Below are positions 9,310 through 18,437 of a DNA stretch of 64,000 bases, one piece after another. Positions within the stretch are counted from its first letter, which is position 1. Every line of letters begins with the position of its first letter. Position numbers and translations under genes: made by a program. The stretch comes from Xanthobacter agilis (lineage in GTDB: Bacteria; Pseudomonadota; Alphaproteobacteria; Rhizobiales; Xanthobacteraceae): the NCBI RefSeq assembly GCF_021730435.1, contig NZ_JABWGX010000013.1, forward strand, positions 1 through 64,000, read 5' to 3'. Under the pieces are notes generated by a model. That model was not told the DNA's origin. It did not search any database and saw nothing but the letters and a program-made list of their open reading frames with translations.

Positions 9310-9738
9310 ATGGGCTCGACTGTCACCGTGGCGTGCAAGCTCCCGCATGGGCTCGTGCTGCGCACCTTCATCATGAACAAGCGCTATGAAGCCATCCTCG
9401 GCGGCGGCACGCGCGAGGTGGAAGAGGCGGCCCAGGTGGGCCACATGGTCACCATCAAGGGCTATGCGGCGCCCCATGGTCACGCGCCGAATGCGCCGGT
9501 CTCCGGCGGCTATGCGCTCACCTCTGGCGTGGACGCCGATTTCTGGGATGAATGGCTGCGCCAGAATGCCGAGCACCCGGCAGTCAAGGCCGGGCTGATC
9601 TTCGCCACCGAACGGGTGGACACCGCCAAGAAGCAGGCGGAGGAGCAGGCGGAGATCAAGAGCGGCCTGGAGCCCCTCAACCCGGACGGCGATGCCCGCG
9701 GGCGCGGCATCCGCAAAGCCGATCTGAAGGCCGCCTGA
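9310..9738 (+). CDS. Hypothetical phage head/neck protein
   Basis: 142 residues with ATG 9310 behind GGAGG. No domain I can name. Residues 1-70 look beta-rich and residues 95-142 are charged and helical (TAKKQAEEQAEIKSGLEPL). Lies between the capsid gene and a DUF4054 adaptor, within the head-completion block, so a head or connector role is likely from context only. Confidence 0.75.
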   Translation: MGSTVTVACKLPHGLVLRTFIMNKRYEAILGGGTREVEEAAQVGHMVTIKGYAAPHGHAPNAPVSGGYALTSGVDADFWDEWLRQNAEHPAVKAGLIFATERVDTAKKQAEEQAEIKSGLEPLNPDGDARGRGIRKADLKAA

Positions 9739-9739
9739 G

Positions 9740-10150
9740 ATGGTCGATTACGCCACCTTCGTCGCGGCGTTCCCGGAGTTCGCGAGCACCATGACCTTTC
9801 CCGAGGCGCAGGTGGCGTTCTGGCTGGGGCAAGCCCCCAACCAGATCAGCGAGAGGCTGTTCGGCGCGAACTATAATCTCGCCTCGATGCTGTTCGCCGC
9901 GCACAATCTCGCATTGGGGGCGAAGGACGCGAAGGCGGCGGCATTTGGTGGAATCGGGGGCAGCTCCTCCGGCCTCACGTCCTCCAAGACCGTGGATAAG
10001 GTGACGGTATCCTACGATACCGGGAGCACCACCATCACCGGCGCCGGGGCCTGGAACCTGACCACCTATGGCACCCGGCTCTACAAGATGATGCAGGGCG
10101 CCTATTCCGGCCCGTTCTACGCGGCCAATCGCCGGGCGCGGATCACCTGA
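9740..10150 (+). CDS. Head-tail adaptor (DUF4054)
   Basis: 136 residues. The N-terminus MVDYATFVAAFPEFAS is typical of DUF4054 proteins, which belong with the small helical connector proteins that bind under the portal. The start is one base after the previous stop (TGAGATG) and the end overlaps the next start (TGATG), so translation is probably coupled. Confidence 0.8.
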   Translation: MVDYATFVAAFPEFASTMTFPEAQVAFWLGQAPNQISERLFGANYNLASMLFAAHNLALGAKDAKAAAFGGIGGSSSGLTSSKTVDKVTVSYDTGSTTITGAGAWNLTTYGTRLYKMMQGAYSGPFYAANRRARIT

Positions 10151-10674
10151 TGACGGTCGAGATCAAGAAGCGCGGTATGCCAAAGGTGCTTGCCGCGCTA
10201 CGGGGGCTCACCCACAACGAGGCCCTGGTGGGGGTGCCGGCCGAAAATGCCGGGCGCGAGCCGGAGCCGGGGGAGCGGCGCCCGGCTCTGAACAATGCTG
10301 AGATCGGCTACATTCATGAATTCGGCGCGACGGTGGATGATGGATATGGCGAGAGCTTCGACATCCCTCCGCGTCCACATCTGCGGCCTGCCATAGCTGG
10401 GGCAAGCGACGACATCGCAAAGGCGCTTGGAAATGGGGTACGGGCCGCGCTTCGCGGCGAGAAGGACGCGGCAGACAAAGCGCTCCACGCCGCGGGGATG
10501 ATTGGTCAGAATGCTGTTCGGGACAGGCTGACCGAAGGACCATTCGAGCCTCTTTCTCCGATCACCCTAGCCAAGCGCCGGGCGCGTGGCCGCACCGGCG
10601 AGAAGCCCCTCATCGACACCGGTGCCTACCGGAATGCGCAGACCTACGTAGTCCGCCGAAAGGGAGAGGACTGA
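10150..10674 (+). CDS. Virion morphogenesis / tail completion protein, Mu gpG-like
   Basis: 174 residues. Segments NAEIGYIHEFG, IPPRPHLRPAI and a C-terminal KPLIDTGAYRNAQTYVV are characteristic of tail-completion/head-closure proteins (HK97 gp10- or Mu gpG-like). They sit at the head-tail interface. Overlaps both neighbours by 1 base. Confidence 0.75.
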   Translation: MTVEIKKRGMPKVLAALRGLTHNEALVGVPAENAGREPEPGERRPALNNAEIGYIHEFGATVDDGYGESFDIPPRPHLRPAIAGASDDIAKALGNGVRAALRGEKDAADKALHAAGMIGQNAVRDRLTEGPFEPLSPITLAKRRARGRTGEKPLIDTGAYRNAQTYVVRRKGED

Positions 10675-11045
10675 TGCCGCTCCTTGACGTCTCAGAACTG
10701 CTCACCGACCCGGACTTCGCCGACACAATCACAGTCTATCGGCAGGCCGTCACCATCGGCGACACCGGACGGTCCGGGCGCGCGGAGACTGCCACATCCA
10801 CCGTCGCCGTCGTCACCCCGGACCAGTGGAGCACTCTCCAACGTCAGGCTGAGGGCTCGAACGTCTCCGAGACCATCACCGTCATCACGCAATTCCGCCT
10901 CATTGCATCGATGGACGGCTACGACGCCGATGAAATCGCCTGGAACGGCAAGCGCTATGTGGTCCGCGCCGTGGGCGATTGCAGCCGATATGGGGCGGGA
11001 TTCGTTGAGGCATCCTGCGATCTGAAGGGAATGTCCCCGCCGTGA
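10674..11045 (+). CDS. Head-tail joining protein
   Basis: 123 residues, mostly beta. Location between the gpG-like and neck-terminator genes, size, and a segment such as ITQFRLIASMDGYDADEIAW suggest a small head-closure or joining protein. No conserved catalytic motif. Identity is from context more than from sequence. Confidence 0.65.
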   Translation: MPLLDVSELLTDPDFADTITVYRQAVTIGDTGRSGRAETATSTVAVVTPDQWSTLQRQAEGSNVSETITVITQFRLIASMDGYDADEIAWNGKRYVVRAVGDCSRYGAGFVEASCDLKGMSPP

Positions 11046-11626
11046 CCGATTCCGCGTCGGGCGGCTACCTCGCGCCCACATCCACTGCCCCGGCCGCCGA
11101 TGACGCGCTCGAGGACCAGATCCAGGCCGCCATCGTCGGCGTCACAGCACTTCAAGGGAAGATGGTTCGCCCGGCGTGGCAACCGAACCCGCCAGCGAAG
11201 GAAGACCTCACCGTCAACTGGTGCTCGTACCGCATCACCACGAGCGATGCACACTGGCTCCCCTCCATCGTCCACCACCCGGATGGGGAGGGCACGGATG
11301 AAGCCACCCGCCAGGAAGAGCTGGAAATCCTGGCCTCCTTCTATGGGCCGGATGCCTTCGCTTATGCCACGCGCATGAGGGACGGGCTCGCGATCCCGCA
11401 GAACCAGGAGGCGCTGCGGGCGCAGGGGTTCGGGTTCCTGGAATGCTCCCGCATCTGGGCGGCCCCCGATTTTGTCAACAACCAGTGGGTCCGCAGGCAA
11501 GACCTGCGGTTCAAACTCAACCGCGCGGTGACCCGCGTCTATGCGGTCCGCAACCTCCTGTCGGCCGAAGGCTCCATCACGGAAGACGGCGGCAATACCA
11601 CCACCTGGAACACGGAGAACACCTGA
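11042..11626 (+). CDS. Neck/tail terminator protein, gp12-like
   Basis: 194 residues with GTG start at 11042 overlapping the previous stop by 4 bases. The conserved pattern around VNWCSYRITTSDAHWLPSIVHH and the EELEILASFYGPDA helix match neck terminator-type proteins encoded just before DUF3383 sheath genes. It would cap the tail tube and sheath for head joining. Confidence 0.7.
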   Translation: MTDSASGGYLAPTSTAPAADDALEDQIQAAIVGVTALQGKMVRPAWQPNPPAKEDLTVNWCSYRITTSDAHWLPSIVHHPDGEGTDEATRQEELEILASFYGPDAFAYATRMRDGLAIPQNQEALRAQGFGFLECSRIWAAPDFVNNQWVRRQDLRFKLNRAVTRVYAVRNLLSAEGSITEDGGNTTTWNTENT

Positions 11627-13107
11627 TGGCTCAGGGTCTTGCCGTATCGGACGTCGTCAACGTCACGGTTACGATTTCCCCAACTGCGGCGACAACTCGG
11701 AACTTTGGCGCCGGCCTGCTCATTTCGACGCGAGATGTGGTCGATGTGGGAGAGCGCATTCGCTCCTACTCGTCCCTGGAAGGGGTTGGGGGAGATTTCG
11801 GATCGACCGACAGCGAATATCTGGCGGCCTCCAAGTTCTTCTCGCAGAGCCCGCAGCCGTCTCTCGTCTATATCGGGCGCTGGGCAAAGGGTCCAACGCC
11901 GGGGACGCTCAAAGGTGGGGTGCTGTCCACATCGGAACGGCGCATGTCGGAGTGGACCGGCATCACGGATGGGTCGTTCACCATTTCGATCAATGGCACC
12001 GCGAAGAACGTCACCGGCCTGAACTTTTCGGCCGCGTCCAACCTCCCCGCCGTCGCCGCGATCATCGATGCGGGGCTCACCGGCGCGTCCGTGACTTGGG
12101 ATGCGAACGCAAACCGGTTCGTCGTCAAATCGGACACGACCGGAACCAGTTCCACCGTCACCTACGCGACGAACTATTCCACCGGGACCAGCGTCGCGAC
12201 TGCCCTCAAGTTCACGTCGAGCACTGCGTCTGCTCCTGTCGACGGCATCGCGGCGGAAAGCCTTTCCGATGCCATTGAGGCATTCGTGGACACCTCCGGG
12301 GACTGGTATGCCGGCATCCTGGTCCAGAATACGGACGACAATCTAGACGACTTCTTCGCGGCGGCGCAGATCGTCGAGGGGCTCGGGAAAGCGCGCATGC
12401 TGGGGGGCACTGTGACCAGCAGCACGGTGCTCGACAGCACGAATACGGAGGATCTCGCCTCCCTATGCTCGGATGCTGGCCTCTCGCACACCTTCCTACA
12501 GTATTCATCACAGCCCTATGCGGCGGCCTCTTTCTTTGGCCGAGCGGCCACGGTGGATTTCACCGGGAGCGACACCACGCTCACGATGAAGTTCAAGACC
12601 GAGCCGGGGATGACAGCTGAGACTCTGACAGAGACACAGGCCTCCACGCTGAAGGCGAAGCACTGCAACGTCTTCGTGAACTACGACAATTCCACCGCCA
12701 TCATCCAGGAAGGGGTGATGTCGAATGGCTATTTCTTCGACGAAGTGCACGGCCTAGACTGGCTGAAGGACTACATCCAGACTGATGTCTGGAACCTTCT
12801 CTACACCTCCACGACGAAGGTGCCGCAGACCAACGCCGGCAACTCTTTGATCGCGACGCGGATCGAGAAGTGCCTTCAGCAGGCGGTCAAGAACGGCCTC
12901 GTCGCGCCTGGGACCTGGAACGCGGCCGGGTTCGGGACCCTGAAGCAGGGGGATTACCTGGAGACCGGGTATTACGTCTACCAGCCCGACATTTCGGAGC
13001 AAGCGCAGGCCGACCGTGAGGCGCGCAAGTCGGTGTCCTTCCAGGTCGCCGTCAAACTGGCTGGCGCGATCCACAGCGTCGTCATCGCCGTGAATGTAAA
13101 CCGTTGA
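11626..13107 (+). CDS. Contractile tail sheath protein (DUF3383)
   Basis: 493 residues, ATG 11626 overlapping the previous TGA. DUF3383 hallmarks include the opening VVNVTVTISPTAATTRNFG, a central Thr/Ser-rich inserted domain (about residues 100-210) and the C-terminal GTLKQGDYLETGYYVY plus an AGAIHSVVIAVNVNR strand that donates to neighbouring subunits. It polymerises around the tube and contracts on infection, making this a myovirus-type prophage. Confidence 0.88.
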   Translation: MAQGLAVSDVVNVTVTISPTAATTRNFGAGLLISTRDVVDVGERIRSYSSLEGVGGDFGSTDSEYLAASKFFSQSPQPSLVYIGRWAKGPTPGTLKGGVLSTSERRMSEWTGITDGSFTISINGTAKNVTGLNFSAASNLPAVAAIIDAGLTGASVTWDANANRFVVKSDTTGTSSTVTYATNYSTGTSVATALKFTSSTASAPVDGIAAESLSDAIEAFVDTSGDWYAGILVQNTDDNLDDFFAAAQIVEGLGKARMLGGTVTSSTVLDSTNTEDLASLCSDAGLSHTFLQYSSQPYAAASFFGRAATVDFTGSDTTLTMKFKTEPGMTAETLTETQASTLKAKHCNVFVNYDNSTAIIQEGVMSNGYFFDEVHGLDWLKDYIQTDVWNLLYTSTTKVPQTNAGNSLIATRIEKCLQQAVKNGLVAPGTWNAAGFGTLKQGDYLETGYYVYQPDISEQAQADREARKSVSFQVAVKLAGAIHSVVIAVNVNR

Positions 13108-13121
13108 CATAGGAGGATTTA

Positions 13122-13556
13122 TTGTCCGTATACAGTTTTTCCTCCGCCACGGGCTCGATCGACGGCCCTGGCGGTTCGTTCTCGTTCGGCTACGGCTCGG
13201 ACAATGACGAGGGGGGCATCACCGTCACCTTCATCGAAGATAAGAACACCATGACCATCGGCGCGGATGGCGGTGGCATGCACTCGCTCCATGCGGGCCG
13301 GGCGGGCACCATCACCGTGCGCCTCCTGAAGACGTCGGCCGTGAACAAGTTGTTCACCGACCTCTACCGATACCAGACCTCTTCCCCGGCGAACCATGGG
13401 CAGAATACCATTTCCATCCGCGACACGGTCCGCGGGGACGTGGTGACAGCCCAGGGCGGCGCATTCAAGAAGATGCCCGACAACGCATGGGCCAAGAACG
13501 GCAATACGTTGGAATGGTCCTTCGACTGCATCACCATTGACCAGAAGCTCGGATGA
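13122..13556 (+). CDS. Tail tube protein (DUF3277)
   Basis: 144 residues. The start is a TTG at 13122, chosen because AGGAGG at 13111-13116 sits 5 nt upstream and no in-frame ATG fits the family's N-terminus. Beta-rich, with SIDGPGGSFSFGYGSD and ITIDQKLG ends typical of DUF3277 tube proteins, which always follow DUF3383 sheath genes. A non-ATG start on a highly expressed structural gene is unusual. Confidence 0.82.
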   Translation: MSVYSFSSATGSIDGPGGSFSFGYGSDNDEGGITVTFIEDKNTMTIGADGGGMHSLHAGRAGTITVRLLKTSAVNKLFTDLYRYQTSSPANHGQNTISIRDTVRGDVVTAQGGAFKKMPDNAWAKNGNTLEWSFDCITIDQKLG

Positions 13557-14035
13557 TGAACGCACCTGAAGACTTCGATCTGAACGGCGTGCTCTACCGG
13601 GCGCGCAAGCTCAACGCCATGGATCAGCTCTTCCTGGTGCAGAAGCTCACCCCGCTCGCGGCCTCGCTGGTGCCTGTGATCCAGGCCGCCGCGCGGGAAG
13701 CGTCGAATGGGCCGCTGGCCGGTGCGCTCCTGAAGATGGAGGTGGGCGACCTGATGCCCCTGGCGCAGGGCATCGCGAGCCTGCCGGAGGCGGACACCAA
13801 GGCCATCCTTGCCCGGTGCCTCTCCCATGTGCAGCGCGGCGTGACGAGTCAGGCCGGGACCTCCTGGGCCAATGTGTGGTCCACCTCCGCCGAAGCGCCG
13901 ATGTTCGACGACCTCGACCTGTTCACCATGCTCACCATCGTCGCCCATGTGGTGAAGAAGGACCTCGCGCCTTTTTTCGGCGCCCTGTTCTCCGGTTCGA
14001 CCGGAGCGGGGCTGCTCCGGACTGCGACCTCGTAA
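13553..14035 (+). CDS. Tail assembly chaperone, zero-frame product
   Basis: 160 residues, overlapping the tube stop by 4 bases. Mostly helical and located between tube and tape-measure genes, where tail phages encode the G/GT chaperones. It contains a T TTT TTC slippery site at codons 140-142 that redirects some ribosomes into the -1 frame. The short form would coat the tape measure; the fused form recruits tube subunits (established for lambda G/GT, inferred here). Confidence 0.78.
   Translation: MMNAPEDFDLNGVLYRARKLNAMDQLFLVQKLTPLAASLVPVIQAAAREASNGPLAGALLKMEVGDLMPLAQGIASLPEADTKAILARCLSHVQRGVTSQAGTSWANVWSTSAEAPMFDDLDLFTMLTIVAHVVKKDLAPFFGALFSGSTGAGLLRTATS
13972..14006 (+). promoter_or_regulatory. 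Programmed -1 ribosomal frameshift signal
   Basis: Heptamer T TTT TTC at 13972-13978 is in the correct phase of the chaperone frame. Eleven bases later a perfect 6-bp hairpin (CTCCGG at 13990-13995, CCGGAG at 14001-14006, loop TTCGA) provides the pausing structure. The two overlapping frames and the gene order match the lambda G/GT design. Confidence 0.75.
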
Positions 14036-14211
14036 GCCTGCCGGACGGCATGGACTGGCTGCTTCAGCCTGTCGCGAGGGGCTGGTGCAAGTATGAGAGC
14101 TTGAAGGACGGGACCTTGGACCTCTGCGATATCGCGCTCATGAATGAGGCAATCGCGGCTGAGGCGGAAAACACCCGCCGCGTTCAGGCGACTATGAAGC
14201 AGGGGCAGTGA
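13978..14211 (+). CDS. Tail chaperone -1 frameshift extension (GT-like)
   Basis: The -1 frame continues from the slippery site to a stop at 14209-14211, adding about 77 residues for a fusion of about 219. The segment DGMDWLLQPVARGWCKYESLKDGTLDLCDIALMNEAI is conserved-looking, helical, and has no start codon or SD that would make it an independent gene. It abuts the tape-measure start at 14213. Confidence 0.7.
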   Translation, partial: RRPVLRFDRSGAAPDCDLVSLPDGMDWLLQPVARGWCKYESLKDGTLDLCDIALMNEAIAAEAENTRRVQATMKQGQ

Positions 14212-14212
14212 C

Positions 14213-16003
14213 ATGGCACAAACCATTGAGGAATATGTCATTGCCCTTGGCCTGAAGGTGGATAAGGCGCAGGAACAGCGCTTCAATTCTGCCCTGGACA
14301 ATCTGGGCAAGACATTTGCATGGATGGCCGCCGGTCTTACAGCTGCAGCGGCCACGATTCAGGCCACGGTGGTCGCGGTATCCAAAAGCTTCGACAACCT
14401 CTATTTCGCGGCGCAGCGGACCAATTCGACGGTCGCGGGCATCAAATCGCTCAGCTATGCCTTCACGCAGATCGGCGGGACGGCAGATGAGGCAATGGGC
14501 GCCATCAGCGGTCTCGCGAAGGCGATGCGCACAAACCCCGGCGTTGAAAAGTGGCTCAACGCCCAAGGGATCAAGACGGCGGGTAAGGACGTCAAGCAGA
14601 TCCTGATGGATGCTGCGGACGTGTTCGCGAAGAAGGACTATGCCATCTCGAACCAGTTTGCCGAGATGATCGGCATTCCGGAGGAGACATGGAACAAGTG
14701 GGTCAAGAACAAGGACCAGATCCGAAAGTTTGAAGCGGAGCAGGAGGCGGCCCAAAGGCGGTTTGGTGTCGATCCGAAAAAGGCGGCGGAAAGCTCCAAC
14801 GAGCTGATGACGAGATTCCGCGGCCTCAAGATGGAACTCTGGGTCCTGTTCGAGAAAATCACTGTCGCGCTTCAGCCGCAGCTCAACCAGTTGATGGCGG
14901 ACATCGCGAAATGGTTCGAGGAGCACCAGGAGCAGATCGTCAAGATCTTGAACCAAGTTCTGGAAGCGGTGAAGGGGCTAATCGCCGACTTCGGTGAGCT
15001 GCTTAAGGCCCTCCGGCCCGTGGTGGACAAGTTCGCGGAGATGGTGAAGCTCCTCACCGGAGATGAAAATAGCCTGAAGGTCGCGCTTGAGGTGCTCACT
15101 GGGGTGACCTTGGCCGCCTTCATCGCCAAGTGGGCGCTTTTCTTGGCGTCGCTCGCCGGGAGCTCTACATTTTTAGCTCTTGTCGCGCTCACTGGGGCGG
15201 GGGCCTATGGATATCTCATGGTGACGCGGCCTCAGCAGGAAACAATTGGCGCCTCAATCGGCGGCCCCGCGACAGAAATCGAGGGAGGAGGCACGCTATG
15301 GGGCAAATACGGACCGGGGGGATGGTATTGGAAAGGTAAGGGGAGCCCGACGAAGAGGAACCGAGGGCTGCATGGAGACGGGGGCGGTTCTGCGCCGCGT
15401 GCCGGGCTCGCGCCGGTCAAAACGAAGGATGGGCGTGTTGCCTGGGTTGATGAAAAATATCAAGGTCAATTCCAAGGGTTTGTCAATGACCTGGAGGAGA
15501 CCGGCTACCAGATCAAGGACATCGGTGGATTTGCCGACCGCGCCAACGTGAACAACCCTAGCCAAAAGTCGAAGCACGCCTACGGCATGGCCATCGACAT
15601 CAATCCAGATGCCAACCCAAATGGGAGCACGCGCACCGACCTCCCCTCAGGCACGGGGGCTCTTGCAGAAAAATGGGGTCTTGGCTGGGGGATGAATTGG
15701 AAGTCGACCAAGGACCCGATGCACTTTTCGACGGCACCCAACGAGGGCGGTCGTCAGATGAGCCCGGATGAATTGAAGGCTCTCCAGGACGAGCAGGCCA
15801 CCCGCCTGAAGGACAAGCAGTCCGAACTTTTCGGCGCCCCCGCCCTCGGAGCGTCTTCAGCCCGGATGGCCTCGATCAACAATCGCACGTCGATCACGGT
15901 CTATGGGTCCTCTGACCCGGCCGGAACGGCCGCAAACCTCAATGGAGCGCAGAGCCGCGTTGCATCTGAATTGATCCGCAATGGGCAATCGGCGTTCGTC
16001 TGA
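14213..16003 (+). CDS. Tape-measure-like protein 1 with C-terminal M15 peptidase domain
   Basis: 596 residues. The N-terminus (TIEEYVIALGLKVDKAQEQRF, then helical and hydrophobic segments near 35-60 and 285-335) is tape-measure-like. Residues about 430-510 form a zinc D,D-peptidase of the M15 type: SKHAYGMAIDIN gives the first His/Asp ligands and DPMHFS the last His. It would set tail length and help cut peptidoglycan during injection. A tail-end motif (ITVYGSSDPAGTAANLNGAQSRV) is shared with the next gene. Short for a tape measure, so the tail may be short or the role shared. Confidence 0.8.
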   Translation: MAQTIEEYVIALGLKVDKAQEQRFNSALDNLGKTFAWMAAGLTAAAATIQATVVAVSKSFDNLYFAAQRTNSTVAGIKSLSYAFTQIGGTADEAMGAISGLAKAMRTNPGVEKWLNAQGIKTAGKDVKQILMDAADVFAKKDYAISNQFAEMIGIPEETWNKWVKNKDQIRKFEAEQEAAQRRFGVDPKKAAESSNELMTRFRGLKMELWVLFEKITVALQPQLNQLMADIAKWFEEHQEQIVKILNQVLEAVKGLIADFGELLKALRPVVDKFAEMVKLLTGDENSLKVALEVLTGVTLAAFIAKWALFLASLAGSSTFLALVALTGAGAYGYLMVTRPQQETIGASIGGPATEIEGGGTLWGKYGPGGWYWKGKGSPTKRNRGLHGDGGGSAPRAGLAPVKTKDGRVAWVDEKYQGQFQGFVNDLEETGYQIKDIGGFADRANVNNPSQKSKHAYGMAIDINPDANPNGSTRTDLPSGTGALAEKWGLGWGMNWKSTKDPMHFSTAPNEGGRQMSPDELKALQDEQATRLKDKQSELFGAPALGASSARMASINNRTSITVYGSSDPAGTAANLNGAQSRVASELIRNGQSAFV

Positions 16004-17880
16004 TGGAGACTATCCAAGAGTTCATCGTCTCCCTGGGCTACGAGATCAAGGAGAGCGAGGCGTCCGCCTGGGAGCGAACGGCTGAGAAGGCCCATGCCGC
16101 CGTGCTGAAGGCCGGGGCCTTCCTCGATCGGCTGGAACATAAAGCGAAGGAACTGTTCGCTTCCACGACGACGGATCTTGACCATCTGAACGCGGTCGCG
16201 AACCGAGCGGGCACCTCGATCGAGGAGGTTCGGGCTCTGGCTTATGCCCTCCAACAGACGGGCGTAAGCGGGGGGCGGGCTGAAGGCATCCTTGACAGCT
16301 TCGCCTCGCACCTGCGTCGGTTCCCGGCACTCACGGGTGTGCTGCACAATCTCGGGGTCAAAACGAGGCAGAATGGGCAGATCCGGGACACCGCAGAGGT
16401 GTTTGCGGATACCATCAAGGCCATCAACAAAATCCAGGACTACCCGACAGCTGTGCGCACCGCCGACCTCTTCGGGATCACGGAAGAGGACTATTACAAC
16501 CTCCGGACCAATGCCGCCAAGATCGAGAAGTTCAAGGCGGACCAGAAAGACGCCTACAAGCGCTATGGCGTGAACGGCAAGGAGGCCGGCATCAGCTCCA
16601 CCCTCGTCATGCAGGGCTGGCGCCGGATGCTCATGAACTTGGACGCCATGCTGGGGAAGATCGCCTTGGCGCTCGGGCCGGCGCTCATGCCCATTATCGA
16701 CGACCTGAAGGCATGGCTGGAAAAGCACCAGGACAAGATCGTCGCCGTGTGCGTGGCTTTGGTGGCGGCCCTGTCCGATCTGGTCACCAAAGTTCAGGAA
16801 TGGTCTGTGGCCGTGTTCGGGAGCGGGCAGGGGCTCTTGGATTTTCTCGAATGGATGACCAGCGGGAACGGGCTCCTTCGCGCAATCGAGATCATCGGGG
16901 GTGGCTGGATGGCGATGACCGTCGCCGGCATACTCGGGCCTCTCGGCCTGGTCATCGCGGGCATTGTGGCCCTTATCGCGGCGCTGATGCCCGGAAAGGC
17001 TGAGGCTGCACCGGCGGGAGGTGGTCAGGCCCAAGGCGGGCAGGCCCAGGCCGCGCCGCAGAAGCAGGGCTTCCTCGGCCGGGCGAAGTCCTTCATCGGC
17101 AAGCTGTTCGGCTATGGTGGCGCGGAAGGCGAGGGTGGGGCCGGCGGCGGCACGGATCAGGCAGCAGCGCCCACCTCCACCGAGCCCGCCATGTCCCTGT
17201 CCGACGCGCGCAAGCGGTTCGCCAAGGAGATGGAAGACCCAGAGGTGGCGGCGCGGTTTGCCGGATATATCGAAGCCGAGACGGGCGGTAATGGAGCCAA
17301 GGCGCAGCAGGCATTCGCGGAAAGCGTGTTGAACCGTGCCGCGTCGCGGCGCCAGACCCTCCGCCAAGCACTCGATGAAGGGTATTTTCCAGGCACGACC
17401 CATCGCCGGGCCAGCGGATATATGCGCGATCCGCGTTATCTCCAAAAATACCGCAAGATCATGGATGCAGTACTGGGAGGCTCGAACATCTCGAATTACG
17501 CCACCGGCAATGCCTCGGAAGATGTGCAATTCAACAAGGGCTATCAGACCCTCGAATCCGGGGGCGAGCGGTTCGGCGTTGAGGGGCCTGATCGCGGCTG
17601 GGTCGGGCGCATGAAGGAGTTCGACGAGAGCACGAAGACCAAGGAACCGGAGCGGCCGAAGATCATCATCGACAAGCCCTTCGCGGCACCCGACCAGAAA
17701 AGCCTCTACGCGCCGCCGCTCGGGTCCACCACGGACACCTTCGCCTTGGCCGCCGACCAAGAGACGGAAATCGTGGTGCATGGTGATCCGGACCCATCAC
17801 GGACCACCAGCGAGGTCAGTGCGGCGCAGCTCAGGGTGAACAGAGGCCTGACGGATCAAGTCGAAAGGGCTGTGGCCTGA
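16003..17880 (+). CDS. Tape-measure-like protein 2 with cell-wall-hydrolase-like domain
   Basis: 625 residues, overlapping gene 1 by 1 base. The N-terminal region is a diverged copy of protein 1 (TIQEFIVSLGYEIKESEASAW; ALAYALQQTG versus SLSYAFTQIG; helical EKHQDKIV versus EEHQEQIV). A membrane-like segment lies near 300-330, followed by a Gly/Ala/Gln-rich linker. Residues about 400-540 resemble a hydrolase of the SleB/transglycosylase type (FAGYIEAETGGNGAKAQQAFAESVLNR). The C-terminus again carries a VHGDPDPS repeat-like end. Two paralogues with different enzymatic tails suggest duplication and domain exchange. Confidence 0.75.
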   Translation: METIQEFIVSLGYEIKESEASAWERTAEKAHAAVLKAGAFLDRLEHKAKELFASTTTDLDHLNAVANRAGTSIEEVRALAYALQQTGVSGGRAEGILDSFASHLRRFPALTGVLHNLGVKTRQNGQIRDTAEVFADTIKAINKIQDYPTAVRTADLFGITEEDYYNLRTNAAKIEKFKADQKDAYKRYGVNGKEAGISSTLVMQGWRRMLMNLDAMLGKIALALGPALMPIIDDLKAWLEKHQDKIVAVCVALVAALSDLVTKVQEWSVAVFGSGQGLLDFLEWMTSGNGLLRAIEIIGGGWMAMTVAGILGPLGLVIAGIVALIAALMPGKAEAAPAGGGQAQGGQAQAAPQKQGFLGRAKSFIGKLFGYGGAEGEGGAGGGTDQAAAPTSTEPAMSLSDARKRFAKEMEDPEVAARFAGYIEAETGGNGAKAQQAFAESVLNRAASRRQTLRQALDEGYFPGTTHRRASGYMRDPRYLQKYRKIMDAVLGGSNISNYATGNASEDVQFNKGYQTLESGGERFGVEGPDRGWVGRMKEFDESTKTKEPERPKIIIDKPFAAPDQKSLYAPPLGSTTDTFALAADQETEIVVHGDPDPSRTTSEVSAAQLRVNRGLTDQVERAVA

Positions 17881-18437
17881 TGGCAAACATCGTCGAGGCC
17901 GTGCTCGGCACCGTGGACCAAATCCTGGTGTCGGCCGGCGCCTCCATCGGTGGCATCGTCCCCAATGTGGTGGTTGAGGAGATCAGCCGGGACAGCCTGT
18001 TCATCACCAACCATCCGGTGGAGAAGGGGGCGGCCATCTCCGATCACGCCTTCATGATGCCGAAGGAAGTAGAATTGCGCTGCGGCTGGTCGGACTCGGG
18101 CAATTTCCAGGGCTACTCCAGGCTCATCCAGGAGGGATTGCTTGCCCTCCAGGCGCAGCGGGAGCCCTTCACAGCGGTCACATCGAAGCGCGTCTACTCC
18201 AACATGCTCATCACCGGGATTGAGGTGAGCACATCGGCCGCCACGGCTTACGCCCTGTTCGCGCGGGTGATGCTGCGCGAGGTGCTGATTGTGAGCACCA
18301 GCACGGTGGCGACAAATTCGTCCAGCACCCAGGCAGACCCGGCCCGGACATCGGGGACGACGAATGCGGGGACGAAGCAGGCAACTGAATCGTCTGCTGG
18401 ATCAACCTATGTGCTGGAGAACTGGTCGAATGAGTGA
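17880..18437 (+). CDS. Dit-like / baseplate hub-adjacent tail protein
   Basis: 185 residues, overlapping the previous stop (TGATGG). The core VEEISRDSLFITNHPVEKGAAISDHAFMMPKEVELRCGWSD is typical of Dit-like N-terminal domains that join tube to baseplate. The C-terminal 45 residues are Ser/Thr-rich and low complexity. It is the last tail gene before the accessory insertion. Confidence 0.75.
   Translation: MANIVEAVLGTVDQILVSAGASIGGIVPNVVVEEISRDSLFITNHPVEKGAAISDHAFMMPKEVELRCGWSDSGNFQGYSRLIQEGLLALQAQREPFTAVTSKRVYSNMLITGIEVSTSAATAYALFARVMLREVLIVSTSTVATNSSSTQADPARTSGTTNAGTKQATESSAGSTYVLENWSNE

Noticed and set aside
15901-17781. A 626-codon open frame antisense to the second tape-measure gene
   Set aside because: Composition typical of complementary-strand readings (His/Arg/Gly-rich); the plus frame carries recognisable domains.
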